This document shows positions 1-8,349 of a stretch of 17,717 nt of DNA, one piece after another (position 1 is the stretch's first letter; each line of letters begins with the position of its first letter). The notes under the pieces are model-generated. The model saw nothing but the letters and a program-made list of their open reading frames with translations, was not told the DNA's origin and made no database searches. A program made the translations under genes and the position numbers. Location: assembly GCA_002293345.1 (NCBI GenBank), contig DBDB01000087.1, positions 5,968 to 23,684 on the forward strand, written 5' to 3'. Source of the DNA: Alistipes sp. UBA943. Its GTDB lineage: Bacteria; Bacteroidota; Bacteroidia; Bacteroidales; Rikenellaceae.

Positions 1-864
1 CTCGACAACTACTTCACGGGAAGCAAGGAGAACGTGAGGCATTTGTTGGATCATCCCAGGTTCGAGTTGATCCGTCACGATGTCGTCGAACCCTATCACG
101 CCGAAGTGGATGAGATATATAACCTCGCATGCCCCGCATCGCCGCCGCACTATCAGTACAACCCCATCAAGACGATGAAAACCAGTGTGTATGGGGCGAT
201 GAATATGTTGGGGCTGGCAAAACGCACGCGTGCCAAAATTCTTCAGGCTTCGACGAGTGAAGTGTATGGCGATCCGCTCGTGCATCCACAAGTGGAGTCG
301 TATTGGGGTAATGTGAATCCGATCGGGATTCGGTCGTGTTACGATGAAGGAAAACGCGCTGCCGAAACGCTGTTCCTGGATTATCACCGACAAAATGGTG
401 TGCGGATCAAGATCGTGCGCATATTCAATACCTATGGTCCGAGGATGAATCCCGAGGATGGACGGGTGGTGAGTAATTTTATCGTGCAGGCCCTCCGAGG
501 AGAGGATATTACGATCTATGGCGATGGGGCGCAAACGCGGTCGTTTCAATATGTCGATGACCTGGTCGAAGCGATGGTCAGGATGATGGCTACCGACGAC
601 AACTTTACAGGGCCTGTCAATACGGGGAATCCGAATGAATTTACGATGCTCGAACTGGCACAAGCGGTGCTGAAACTCACCGGATCGCGATCCAAATTGG
701 TATACCGTCCGTTGCCGTCCGACGATCCCAAGCAACGGCAGCCGGATATCGGGTTGGCACGGGAGAAGTTGAATGGATGGATGCCCAAAATCCAACTCGA
801 AGAGGGATTGAAACGGACGATCGAATATTTCGACACGTTGCTCGCAGGACGGTCAAGTAAATAG
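1..864 (+). CDS. uxs: UDP-glucuronate decarboxylase (UDP-xylose synthase), 5' partial
   Basis: This extended short-chain dehydrogenase converts UDP-glucuronate to UDP-xylose in the cytoplasm, using bound NAD. The frame is open from base 1 and starts with LDNYFTGSKENV, the stretch that follows the Rossmann beta-alpha-beta unit in UXS proteins. About 35 N-terminal residues, including the GxxGxxG motif, therefore lie upstream, and the GTG at 34 is not the real start. Family marks are the CPASPPHYQYNPIKT segment, STSEVYGDP, the catalytic pair in SCYDEGKRAAE (Tyr and Lys about 114 and 118 residues from the window start), RIFNTYGPRM and the DGRVVSNFI and QTRSFQYVDDL segments. This resembles animal and plant UXS closely. 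The next gene (wzx) follows after 2 bases, so it belongs to the glycan operon and presumably supplies the xylose donor. The substrate assignment is strong by motif similarity but not tested. Confidence 0.93.
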   Translation, partial: LDNYFTGSKENVRHLLDHPRFELIRHDVVEPYHAEVDEIYNLACPASPPHYQYNPIKTMKTSVYGAMNMLGLAKRTRAKILQASTSEVYGDPLVHPQVESYWGNVNPIGIRSCYDEGKRAAETLFLDYHRQNGVRIKIVRIFNTYGPRMNPEDGRVVSNFIVQALRGEDITIYGDGAQTRSFQYVDDLVEAMVRMMATDDNFTGPVNTGNPNEFTMLELAQAVLKLTGSRSKLVYRPLPSDDPKQRQPDIGLAREKLNGWMPKIQLEEGLKRTIEYFDTLLAGRSSK

Positions 865-866
865 CC

Positions 867-2294
867 GTGGCGTCGATCCGAAAAAATATCATCTATACGA
901 CACTGCTCCAACTGAGCAATGTGATTTTTCCCATTATCACGATGCCTTATGTGTCGCGTGTGTTGGGTGCGGAGGGAGTCGGGTCGGTGAATTATGCGAC
1001 GAATTACGCTTCGATCTTTGTCGTGGTCGCAGTGTTAGGCTTGCCGATTTACGGTATTCGTGAGATTGCCAAATATCACAATAGACTCAGACAAAGGGAT
1101 AAGATTTTTTCCGAACTCTTCGCCATCAACCTTCTCAGTACATTCGCGACGTCGGTTGTCTATGTGGCGAGTGTGCTGCTTATTCCCGCCCTGTATCAGG
1201 ATCGGGCGATGTTGCTGTTGGCAGGCGGATTGCTCTATATGAGCGCTTTTACCGTCGATTGGTTCTTCTCGGGGATGTCCAATTTTCGCCTCATTACACT
1301 GCGTTCGGTGTTGCTGAGGGGAATCGGCATCATAGTGATGTTCGTCGTTGTCAAAGATCGAAGCGATGCCATTGTTTACCTGCTCATCACGGTGTTGACC
1401 ACCGTCGCGACGTCGTTGTGGAACATGAGCTACCTGATGCGGACGGGGGTGAAGATATCGTTTCGCAGACTCAATATCAAACGTCATCTAAAGCCGTTGA
1501 TGATCATCTTCTCGACACAGATTTCAGTGATGATATACACCCAAGTGGATGTGCAGATACTTCGATTTTTGTCCGACTATGTGCAGGTGGGATTTTATAC
1601 GTCGGTGGTGATCGTTGTCAAGAGAGTGATGGGGGTGGTTAATTCTGTCGGTACTGCAACTATACCAGCCCTTTCGGCGCATGTCAAAGAACATGACGAG
1701 CAGAAGGTGAAAAGTATTATCGACAAGTCGTTCTCGTTTCTATCCTTTCTCGCTGCACCTCTTGCTGTCGGGTCGATCGTCGTAGCTTCGCATTTCGTAC
1801 CTCTGTTTTTCGGTGAGGAATTTATGGGGGCTATACCGTTGTTGCAGATCATGGGGGGACTGTTCATCGTCTATTCGATGAGTGCCATCGCCGCGTTTCA
1901 AATCTTGATCCCATACGGGCAGGAGACAAAATTTTTGATCACGACGATCATTGGATGTGTGATGAATGTGGCGCTCGATTTCATCCTGATTCCCTATTGG
2001 CAGGGCGTCGGAGCAATGATTGCCACGGCATTCACCGAGATCGTGGTGACGACGCTATCCATATATTTTGTGTATCGGTATACGCCCCTGCGATTTAAAT
2101 GGGAGGTATTGGGGAAGAATCTGTTGGTTTGTGTTCCGTTCGTGATTTTCCACCTGATTGTCTCCCGAATAACCGGTTCGAATGCGGTTTATCTGTCCGT
2201 TATGCTTCCGTTGTGTGCGGTATATTATTTGGGTATGCAACTTACACTCAGGAATGAGGCCGTCAAGGAACTTAAATGTTATTTTAAACGATGA
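867..2294 (+). CDS. wzx: Wzx-type polysaccharide flippase (MATE/MOP superfamily)
   Basis: This is an inner-membrane protein of 475 residues, the usual size for the polysaccharide flippase family that moves undecaprenyl-diphosphate-linked repeat units across the membrane. The N terminus (RKNIIYTTLLQLSNVIFPI, then MPYVSRVLGAEGVGSVNYA) is characteristic of RfbX/Wzx proteins. Long hydrophobic stretches alternate with short basic loops throughout, consistent with about 12-14 membrane segments. The start is GTG at 867, two bases after the uxs stop. No better in-frame start is visible, and it places the conserved first helix correctly. The gene end overlaps the GT8 start in an ATGA junction. Together with the EpsG-like polymerase downstream it points to a Wzx/Wzy-dependent pathway. 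Substrate specificity cannot be read from the sequence. Confidence 0.92.
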   Translation: MASIRKNIIYTTLLQLSNVIFPIITMPYVSRVLGAEGVGSVNYATNYASIFVVVAVLGLPIYGIREIAKYHNRLRQRDKIFSELFAINLLSTFATSVVYVASVLLIPALYQDRAMLLLAGGLLYMSAFTVDWFFSGMSNFRLITLRSVLLRGIGIIVMFVVVKDRSDAIVYLLITVLTTVATSLWNMSYLMRTGVKISFRRLNIKRHLKPLMIIFSTQISVMIYTQVDVQILRFLSDYVQVGFYTSVVIVVKRVMGVVNSVGTATIPALSAHVKEHDEQKVKSIIDKSFSFLSFLAAPLAVGSIVVASHFVPLFFGEEFMGAIPLLQIMGGLFIVYSMSAIAAFQILIPYGQETKFLITTIIGCVMNVALDFILIPYWQGVGAMIATAFTEIVVTTLSIYFVYRYTPLRFKWEVLGKNLLVCVPFVIFHLIVSRITGSNAVYLSVMLPLCAVYYLGMQLTLRNEAVKELKCYFKR

Positions 2295-3289
2295 AGATAA
2301 TCCTCTCTTTTAATGATCCATACACGCCTCATGCTGCCACCGTGATGGCTTCGGCGATCGCCAACACGAATGAAAAGCTAAGTTTTGCGGTGTTGCATGC
2401 CTCGTTGAGCGATGAGAATCAACGTGTATTGACGGAGTTCTTTTGCGATAAAGTCGAGTCGTTGACGTTTCATAAAATCGAACCTTCATTGGTGTCGCAA
2501 GTGTCGGGAATCAAGGCCGCTCCACACTTGTTGCACGTGGAGACCTACTTGCGTCTGTTTGCAGCCGTTATTTTGGAGGATGATGTGGTGGTGCATATTG
2601 ATTGCGATACGGTGATTGTAGGCGATGTGACCCGTATTCTCGATGAGTGGAACTCCTCGAAGGCCGTTTGTGCATGCAACGAATACGACGCGAGGTATAA
2701 GGAGGTGATGAGACCCTATCTGAAACGGGTTCACCGTGGGTGGAGTACTTGGGATGAGGTTGAGCATGATGCATATCAAAAACAAAAAGCACTGGGCATG
2801 GCGGGTGATTTTCACTATTTCAATGCCGGGGTGATGGTGATGAATCTGAAAAAGTGGCGTGAAACAGATCTGTCGGCTGCCGTTTTGTCGTTTATCAATG
2901 AACAGCCGTTTTTGAAAGCTGCCGATCAGGATGCATTGAATGCTGTCTTGGACGGTGACTTTGGCGTATTGCATCCAAAATGGAACTCGCATGTACTCAA
3001 ATGCGGCATGTTTACCAATTACAGCGACAAGCAATTGGAGCAAGGGCATAGAGATCCGGTGATCGTCCATTTTACAGGATGCATCAAACCATGGGATTAT
3101 CTCTCGACGCATCCGTATAAATCGCAATATTGGAAATATCGATGCCTGACCCCCTGGCATGAACGAAAATACAAGGATAAAAATCTTAAAAATATTCTCA
3201 AAAAATACGTAACAACTCCGGTAACGCGTGTTGTGTCGAAACTTTTGGGGCGTAAATATACCTACCAACTAAAACATTTTTTGCGATGA
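2291..3289 (+). CDS. Glycosyltransferase family 8
   Basis: This 332-residue protein is a retaining GT-A fold transferase of the GT8 type (LgtC/WaaJ-like), which typically adds galactose or glucose to a lipid-linked oligosaccharide at the cytoplasmic face. GT8 marks are HIDCDTVIVGD (residues about 102-112, with the metal-binding DCD at 104-106), HYFNAGVMVMNLKKWR (about 175-190), DQDALN (about 213-218) and HFTGCIKPW (about 260-268). This order is diagnostic for the family. The C-terminal 50 residues are basic (several KYK/KNLK runs), as is common for peripheral membrane attachment. The start ATG at 2291 overlaps the wzx stop in an ATGA junction, and the end overlaps the next gene the same way, which suggests coupled translation. 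The donor and acceptor sugars are not known. Confidence 0.93.
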   Translation: MKIILSFNDPYTPHAATVMASAIANTNEKLSFAVLHASLSDENQRVLTEFFCDKVESLTFHKIEPSLVSQVSGIKAAPHLLHVETYLRLFAAVILEDDVVVHIDCDTVIVGDVTRILDEWNSSKAVCACNEYDARYKEVMRPYLKRVHRGWSTWDEVEHDAYQKQKALGMAGDFHYFNAGVMVMNLKKWRETDLSAAVLSFINEQPFLKAADQDALNAVLDGDFGVLHPKWNSHVLKCGMFTNYSDKQLEQGHRDPVIVHFTGCIKPWDYLSTHPYKSQYWKYRCLTPWHERKYKDKNLKNILKKYVTTPVTRVVSKLLGRKYTYQLKHFLR

Positions 3290-4164
3290 GGAAGATACAT
3301 GTAGGGATGCTGATATCCTATGATTATGCCTACGCGCCCACGGCTATCGCACAGATGTATGATAGGGCGGATCGCATCACGTTGGCTGTCGACAAGGAGC
3401 GGCGTACGTGGGCCGGTGGGACGTTTGAAATAGATCCCGGGTTCTTCGACAGGGTGAAGGCAATGGATCCGGATGGGAAAATAGATATCCTGGAGGGTGA
3501 CTTCTATGACAGTGGCCTGACTCCGATGGAGAACGATATTCGTGAACGCAACATGCTGTTGCGACACATGGATACCGGTGAGCCTAAATGGTATTTGCAA
3601 GTCGATGCGGATGAATATTTTGTCGATTTCGGACGGTTTGTCGATTTTTTACATGCCACGGAACGTCGTTTCAAGGGGAAACTTTTAGTTTGGTGCGAAT
3701 GGGTGACGCTTTTTCGACAGGATCAGAGCGGATTTTTTTACATCGACTCCACGCGTAAAGAACATGTCCCGATAGCGATCAGTTCACCCTGCTACACGAG
3801 CTGCAGACTCAATTGTAAAAGTGTCAATATCTATACGAACCATCTGGTATTGCATCAGAGTTGGGCGCGTTCCGAAGACGAAGTGTTGAAAAAACTGAAT
3901 AATTGGAGTCATAAGAATGACTTTGATACGGCTGTTTTTTTTAATCTTTGGCGTGGAGTGACGAAAGATAGTGCCGATACGTTGCTCAATTTCCATCCAC
4001 TGGACGGCAAAATATGGGAGCGTCTCCGGTTTATCGAAGGTGGCGTGCAAGAAATTATCGCGACACTTCGAGGGGATGGGAGTCAGTCTTCGTTGCATCC
4101 GACGATCGGACAAATTCTTAAAGCCCAAGCTGTGCGTTTGTTGAAAAAGTTGCATTTGAAATAG
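3286..4164 (+). CDS. Putative GT-A glycosyltransferase, family unclear
   Basis: This 292-residue protein is probably a glycosyltransferase of the GT2-like group, by its operon position and a few motifs. Near residue 104 there is a hydrophobic strand ending in an acidic cluster, WYLQVDADEYF, which resembles the DxD metal site of GT-A enzymes. Near residue 185 the segment NHLVLHQSWARSEDEVLKKL resembles the His/Arg/Glu-rich C-terminal motif of related putative transferases. The N terminus (HVGMLISYDYAYAPTAIAQM) looks like a first Rossmann-like strand and helix but lacks the classical VDNxSxD element of GT2. There are no signal peptide or membrane segments. The start ATG overlaps the GT8 stop (ATGA), and the gene end overlaps the next start (TAGTG). 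It could represent a distinct family; the sugar is not predictable. Confidence 0.8.
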   Translation: MRKIHVGMLISYDYAYAPTAIAQMYDRADRITLAVDKERRTWAGGTFEIDPGFFDRVKAMDPDGKIDILEGDFYDSGLTPMENDIRERNMLLRHMDTGEPKWYLQVDADEYFVDFGRFVDFLHATERRFKGKLLVWCEWVTLFRQDQSGFFYIDSTRKEHVPIAISSPCYTSCRLNCKSVNIYTNHLVLHQSWARSEDEVLKKLNNWSHKNDFDTAVFFNLWRGVTKDSADTLLNFHPLDGKIWERLRFIEGGVQEIIATLRGDGSQSSLHPTIGQILKAQAVRLLKKLHLK

Positions 4165-4985
4165 TGGATGTCTCGATCATATTCGTCAATTACAAAACTT
4201 TGCAGTTGTTGATGGCCGCTATCGGTTCGGTCATTGAGAAGACTCGCGGATTGGATTATGAAATTATTGTCGTCGACAATGATTCGAACGACGGCGTCGA
4301 GGAGAGCATTAGTAGGGAATTTCCGCAAGTTCGAACCATTGTACTGCCGGAAAATATCGGCTTCGGACGTGCCAATAACGAAGGTATTCGAGTCGCAAAG
4401 GGACGCAATGTTTTGTTGCTCAATACCGATACACTGCTGGTGAACGGTGCCATCAAAATTCTTTCTGACTACCTGGACACTCATCCGAAAGTGGGGATTT
4501 GCGGTGGCAATCTGTATGACCTGAATATGGTTCCGATGCACTCTTTTGGACGTATGCCCTCGATTTGGGATGAGTTGTGTGAACTTTCGATGGGGGTGCT
4601 GCCCCGCATTGTCGAAGGGCGAAATCGAGGATTCAATTATAGTGAAAAACCTCTCCGGGTGGGATATATCACCGGTGCCGATATGATGATTCGTGGCAGT
4701 TTGTTGAAAAAGACAGGAGGATTTGACCCCGATTTTTTCATGTATTATGAAGAAGTGGAACTGACTTGGCGTATTAAACGGATGGGTTGTCGGGTTGTGA
4801 GTGTGCCAGGGGCTAAGATCATCCATTATGAGAGTCAAAGTGTAGGTTCGCAGGAGCGGAAGGATGCCATGCGAAAAAATAGCCGGAACATCTATTTCAG
4901 AAAGACCCATGGCAGAATTTACACGTTTACGGCAGATTTATTGCATAATCTCGCTGTACGTTTGAGACGTGCATTGGGACGATAA
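4164..4985 (+). CDS. Glycosyltransferase family 2 (WbbL/rhamnosyltransferase-like)
   Basis: This 273-residue inverting GT2 enzyme most resembles the WbbL-like subgroup often annotated as rhamnosyltransferase. Visible marks are VSIIFVNYKTLQLL (about 3-16), IIVVDNDSNDG (about 34-44), ENIGFGRANNEGI (about 63-75), the LLLNTDT donor-metal motif (about 84-90), GADMMIRGSLL (about 171-181) and GFDPDFFMYYEEVEL with its acidic pair (about 186-200). The start is GTG at 4164, sharing one base with the preceding TAG stop. The ATG four bases further on is out of frame, so GTG is the supported start. A 17-base gap follows before the polymerase gene. The name rhamnosyltransferase is only a subgroup habit: the real donor may be any nucleotide sugar, including GDP-heptose made downstream. 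Confidence 0.92.
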   Translation: MDVSIIFVNYKTLQLLMAAIGSVIEKTRGLDYEIIVVDNDSNDGVEESISREFPQVRTIVLPENIGFGRANNEGIRVAKGRNVLLLNTDTLLVNGAIKILSDYLDTHPKVGICGGNLYDLNMVPMHSFGRMPSIWDELCELSMGVLPRIVEGRNRGFNYSEKPLRVGYITGADMMIRGSLLKKTGGFDPDFFMYYEEVELTWRIKRMGCRVVSVPGAKIIHYESQSVGSQERKDAMRKNSRNIYFRKTHGRIYTFTADLLHNLAVRLRRALGR

Positions 4986-5002
4986 CAGAATGAAAAAATA
5001 GA

Positions 5003-6184
5003 ATGGAAGTCAGCAGTATTTTGTATTCGTTTCCCTATTGGATCGTGTTGACGCTCTATGTGTTGCTTGCGCTAATAGAGTTGCGAAACAAGGGGAATAA
5101 ATACAGACTTCAATTGATACGTTACGTTTCGATTGTGGTGTTTCTGTTTTTTTTCGGATTGAGGGCTTGGGTCGGATATGATTGTCACGGGTATGCCTCG
5201 TTGTACGAAAGCACGGAGCCGCTGTTTCATAGCCACTATCTTGAAAACTGGAACAACCTGTGGGTCGAACCGGGATATGTACTTTATAGCTCGGTGCTAA
5301 AATGGATTAGCGGCGATTATGCGGTTTTCGTATTTATTTCCTGCCTGTTGGATGCTGCTGTGATCAACTGGTTCCTCAAACGTTATTCGCCTAACTATGC
5401 ACTTGCTTTCTTCGTTCTGCTTGCCATGCATACGACCATGGAGATCGAACTGATGAGGAACGTGAAAGCGATCATGCTTTTCCTGTTGGCGATCCCGTAC
5501 ATCGAGCAACGGCGGTTTTGGCGCTATACGGGGTTGATGGCGTTGGCTTTCACATTTCACACCAGCTCGGTGATTCTGTATCCGCTCTATTTTTTTGTTC
5601 ACAAACCTTGCCCGAAAAAGGTGTTTCTCATCGGTTTTATTCTTTGCAATGTGCTCTATTTCTCTCAGATCGAGTACCTGAAACCGATTATTCGAGGTTT
5701 GGCCGGATTGTTCGGAGGGAAAATAGCTCCGATGACCGAAATCTATTTGGAATCGGATCTCTACGGTGCCAATCGAGGAGTGAGTATCGGTTACATCGAG
5801 CGATTTGTCACTTCGATATTGGTGATGATATATTACGATAAATTGCTTGCGCAACGAAAAAGTAATGTTATATTCGTGAATATGTTTATCATTTTCATTT
5901 TTATCATGTTGCTTTTCAACCAAATATCCATTATTGCCGAACGGGTGGGGCTGTTATTTGCAATTTCGTACTGGATCGTTTGGCCTTCGTTGTTATATTG
6001 TTTCCGGTGGATGTCGAATCGAATCGTTTTTTTTGCCATGATCTATATCTATGCGCTGCTGCGGGTTACGGCTATTACAGGGAATGTGGTATATCGGTAT
6101 GAAAACATACTCTTTAAACACCAATCGGAGCAACAAAGGAGATTCATTATGGAACGTAGTAGCCAGGAAATTATCGGACAGTAA
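5003..6184 (+). CDS. EpsG/Wzy-like polysaccharide polymerase
   Basis: This 393-residue integral membrane protein belongs to the EpsG family, which serves as the repeat-unit polymerase in many Bacteroidota and Firmicutes glycan loci. Family-type features are FFFGLRAWVGYDCHGYASLY (about 49-68), the periplasmic-loop VEPGYVLYSSVLK (about 88-100), ELMRNVKAIMLFLLA (about 149-163) and FTFHTSSVILYPLYFF further on. Multiple hydrophobic segments are visible from residue 10 onwards, with long loops between, and the C terminus is polar (HQSEQQRRF). The ATG at 5003 is preceded by a TAG stop of a three-codon frame and by no clear ribosome-binding site. The next gene begins 10 bases after the stop. In this operon it is the only polymerase candidate, so the product is likely a repeating polymer. 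The linkage it forms is unknown. Confidence 0.88.
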   Translation: MEVSSILYSFPYWIVLTLYVLLALIELRNKGNKYRLQLIRYVSIVVFLFFFGLRAWVGYDCHGYASLYESTEPLFHSHYLENWNNLWVEPGYVLYSSVLKWISGDYAVFVFISCLLDAAVINWFLKRYSPNYALAFFVLLAMHTTMEIELMRNVKAIMLFLLAIPYIEQRRFWRYTGLMALAFTFHTSSVILYPLYFFVHKPCPKKVFLIGFILCNVLYFSQIEYLKPIIRGLAGLFGGKIAPMTEIYLESDLYGANRGVSIGYIERFVTSILVMIYYDKLLAQRKSNVIFVNMFIIFIFIMLLFNQISIIAERVGLLFAISYWIVWPSLLYCFRWMSNRIVFFAMIYIYALLRVTAITGNVVYRYENILFKHQSEQQRRFIMERSSQEIIGQ

Positions 6185-6194
6185 GTGTATCGCG

Positions 6195-7268
6195 ATGAAG
6201 AAACCGTGTCTTTATATAGGTCCGTATGCCGAGGGTGACTTCGGAGGTGGACTGGGGATCAATAAAAACAAGAAAATGTTGGAATCTATTTTCGAAGATA
6301 GATTGACGAAGATAGAGTTCGAGATGGGTGCTCCCCTGTTGACGAAACTTCTCCGTACGTTGCGAGGTTACACGTTGGGGCTCAATGGTAAAGTATGCCG
6401 ACGTGCGCTCGAAAATGTGGCGCTGGATCCAACGGGATATGTTTTCGTTAATAGTTCATGTTACGGGGTGGTGTGCAAAAAGATCAAACGGAGATTTCCG
6501 CAGGTGAATGTCGTCACGTTTTTTCACAATGTTGAGCGAGAATATGTATTCGATGTGCTTAAACGTAAAAAACGGATCGGTAACTTGCTTACCTATTTAG
6601 TCACGTGGTATAACGAACGATTTGCTGTTCGGTATAGCGATACGATCATTGCACTCAATCGACGCGACAGTGAGTTGTTGTACAAAATTTATGGCAGGAG
6701 GGCCGATCGGTTTTTGCCTGTTTCGTTCGAGGATCGCTTCGATGCTGCGCGCGTCAGAGAAACACCTCATGTACGTCCGAGAGGACTTTTTGTCGGAAGT
6801 CTTTTTTTTGCAAACTTTTATGGCGTCAAATGGTTTGTGCAGAACGTTGCTCCCTTCGTGGATGCGGATATCGAGATTGTAGGTAAGAACTTCGAGACCG
6901 TACGCACGGAGTTGGAATGTTTGCCCAATGTGCATGTTATTGGTAGTGTACCCGACATGTCGACATATATCTATGATGCGGACTTCATCGTCGCACCCAT
7001 TTTTGAAGGATCGGGAATGAAACTTAAAACGGTTGAGGCGTTGATGTATGGAAAGACATTGTTCGGTACTTCCGAAGCTTTTGAGGGCTATGAACTCGAT
7101 ACGGAGCGGGTTGGGGGATTGTGCAACGATGCCCGGACGTTTATTGAAAAAATAAATGGAGTAAAGAGTGGTGCGGGACGGTTCAACACATATAGCAGGG
7201 AGGTCTATCTGGAGCGATATACCGATGAGATATCTGCCACGACGTTCCGTTCATTTTTTGACGTGTGA
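6195..7268 (+). CDS. Glycosyltransferase, GT4-like (GT-B fold)
   Basis: This 357-residue protein is a GT-B fold retaining transferase. The N-terminal half carries a conserved FFHNVEREYVFDV segment (about 109-121), typical of a GT4-related group in exopolysaccharide loci. The C-terminal half carries FIVAPIFEGSGMKLKTVEAL (about 264-283), the nucleotide-sugar-binding motif with glutamates at about 271 and 281. The chosen start is ATG at 6195, ten bases after the polymerase stop. The frame is also open back to 6051, but that would overlap 134 bases of the polymerase gene and adds a Cys/Arg-rich leader without similarity to the family. The next start follows the stop by one base. Donor and acceptor cannot be told from sequence. 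Confidence 0.88.
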   Translation: MKKPCLYIGPYAEGDFGGGLGINKNKKMLESIFEDRLTKIEFEMGAPLLTKLLRTLRGYTLGLNGKVCRRALENVALDPTGYVFVNSSCYGVVCKKIKRRFPQVNVVTFFHNVEREYVFDVLKRKKRIGNLLTYLVTWYNERFAVRYSDTIIALNRRDSELLYKIYGRRADRFLPVSFEDRFDAARVRETPHVRPRGLFVGSLFFANFYGVKWFVQNVAPFVDADIEIVGKNFETVRTELECLPNVHVIGSVPDMSTYIYDADFIVAPIFEGSGMKLKTVEALMYGKTLFGTSEAFEGYELDTERVGGLCNDARTFIEKINGVKSGAGRFNTYSREVYLERYTDEISATTFRSFFDV

Positions 7269-7269
7269 G

Positions 7270-8349
7270 ATGAGAATTACCTATTTTATCACAGGATTAG
7301 GGTTGGGAGGGGCTGAGATTGCGACCATCGGACTTGCCAACAAGATGGCCGAGGGTGGACACGGTGTGCAGTTGGTATACCTGTCCGGGATAAATGTCCA
7401 CTCCGGGCGTGTTGATCCACGTGTGGAAGTTATCGGCTTGGGGATGAAAAAAACGCCTGTCGGATTCTTGCAAGCACTGCGAAAGGCCCGAAAAATTATT
7501 CGCGCATTCCGCCCCGATATCGTACATGCACATATGTTCCACGCTGTTTTGTTTGCAAGACTGATGCGGTTGGGGGTCAAAATCCCACGATTGATCGGTA
7601 CGGAGCATACAAAAAATATCGAAAGCAAGATTCGGATGTTTGCCTATCGGGTGACGGATTGTTTGAGTGACCTGAATACCAACGTTTCTCAAGAGGCGTT
7701 GGATTATTTTGTTTCGAAAAAGGCATTCGGGAAGCGGAAAAGCAGGGCGATGTATAACGGGATTGATACGAAACGATTCTCACCTTCCAGACAGGCGGGG
7801 GATGATGTCCGGAAGAAATATGGCATCGGTTGCGATGAATTCCTATGGCTCAATGCAGGACGACTCGCCCCCGCAAAAGATCAGTTGAATTTACTCCTCG
7901 CCTTCAAGCAGATGGAGTCGGGTCGGTTGATGATCGTCGGCGAAGGGGAGTTGCGGGAGGAGTTGGAACGGCAGATCGAGACGATGGATCTCTCCGATAG
8001 GGTTGTTATGGCCGGGGCGCATTTCGATGTGGAGAACTTCTACAATGCGGCCGATTGCTTCGTGCTATCTTCGGCCTGGGAAGGATTCGGAATGGTGTTG
8101 GCGGAAGCGATGGCATGTGGAGTTCCGGTTATTTCAACCGATGCAGGAGGATGTGCGGAAGTGGTGCAGAATCGTGAGTTTATGGTTTTTGTTCGGCGCC
8201 CCGATCAACTTGCTGAAAAAATGTTGTATATTCGCCGTATGTCCCGGGAAGAACGTGCCAAAATCGGAGAACAAAATCGTTCCTTGTCTTTTAGATTCGA
8301 TTTAGACATGATCTTGAAACAGTGGGAGGAAATATACAACACCATATGA
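7270..8349 (+). CDS. Glycosyltransferase family 4
   Basis: This 359-residue cytoplasmic or membrane-associated enzyme is a standard GT4 (GT-B fold) transferase. Residues 4-16 (TYFITGLGLGGAE) form the glycine-rich N-terminal loop that contacts the acceptor side, and RPDIVHAHMFHAVLFAR (about 81-97) is the usual second element. FLWLNAGRLAPAKDQ (about 191-205) opens the donor domain. SSAWEGFGMVLAEAMACGVP (about 267-286) has the EX7E pair, Glu271 and Glu279. The ATG at 7270 is selected because it sits one base after the previous stop and places the glycine loop at its normal position. The frame extends upstream to 7168 but only inside the previous gene. Its stop overlaps hddA in an ATGA junction. 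It could be the transferase that uses GDP-heptose, but this is only proximity. Confidence 0.93.
   Translation: MRITYFITGLGLGGAEIATIGLANKMAEGGHGVQLVYLSGINVHSGRVDPRVEVIGLGMKKTPVGFLQALRKARKIIRAFRPDIVHAHMFHAVLFARLMRLGVKIPRLIGTEHTKNIESKIRMFAYRVTDCLSDLNTNVSQEALDYFVSKKAFGKRKSRAMYNGIDTKRFSPSRQAGDDVRKKYGIGCDEFLWLNAGRLAPAKDQLNLLLAFKQMESGRLMIVGEGELREELERQIETMDLSDRVVMAGAHFDVENFYNAADCFVLSSAWEGFGMVLAEAMACGVPVISTDAGGCAEVVQNREFMVFVRRPDQLAEKMLYIRRMSREERAKIGEQNRSLSFRFDLDMILKQWEEIYNTI

Noticed and set aside
2486..3268. A 260-codon minus-strand open frame opposite the GT8 gene
   Set aside because: It is antisense to a clear GT8 gene and shows no recognisable domain.
4083..4910. A 275-codon minus-strand open frame opposite the GT2 gene
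   Set aside because: The plus strand encodes a clear GT2 with all motifs, and the antisense product shows no domain or coherent composition.
4990..5001. Three-codon frame (Met-Lys-Lys-stop) directly before the polymerase ATG
   Set aside because: It is too short to distinguish from chance in an AT-rich gap. A coupling role is imaginable but has no support.
6051..6194. Upstream extension of the GT4-like gene overlapping the polymerase gene
   Set aside because: The extension is the polymerase gene read in another frame. The ATG at 6195 gives a normal N terminus.
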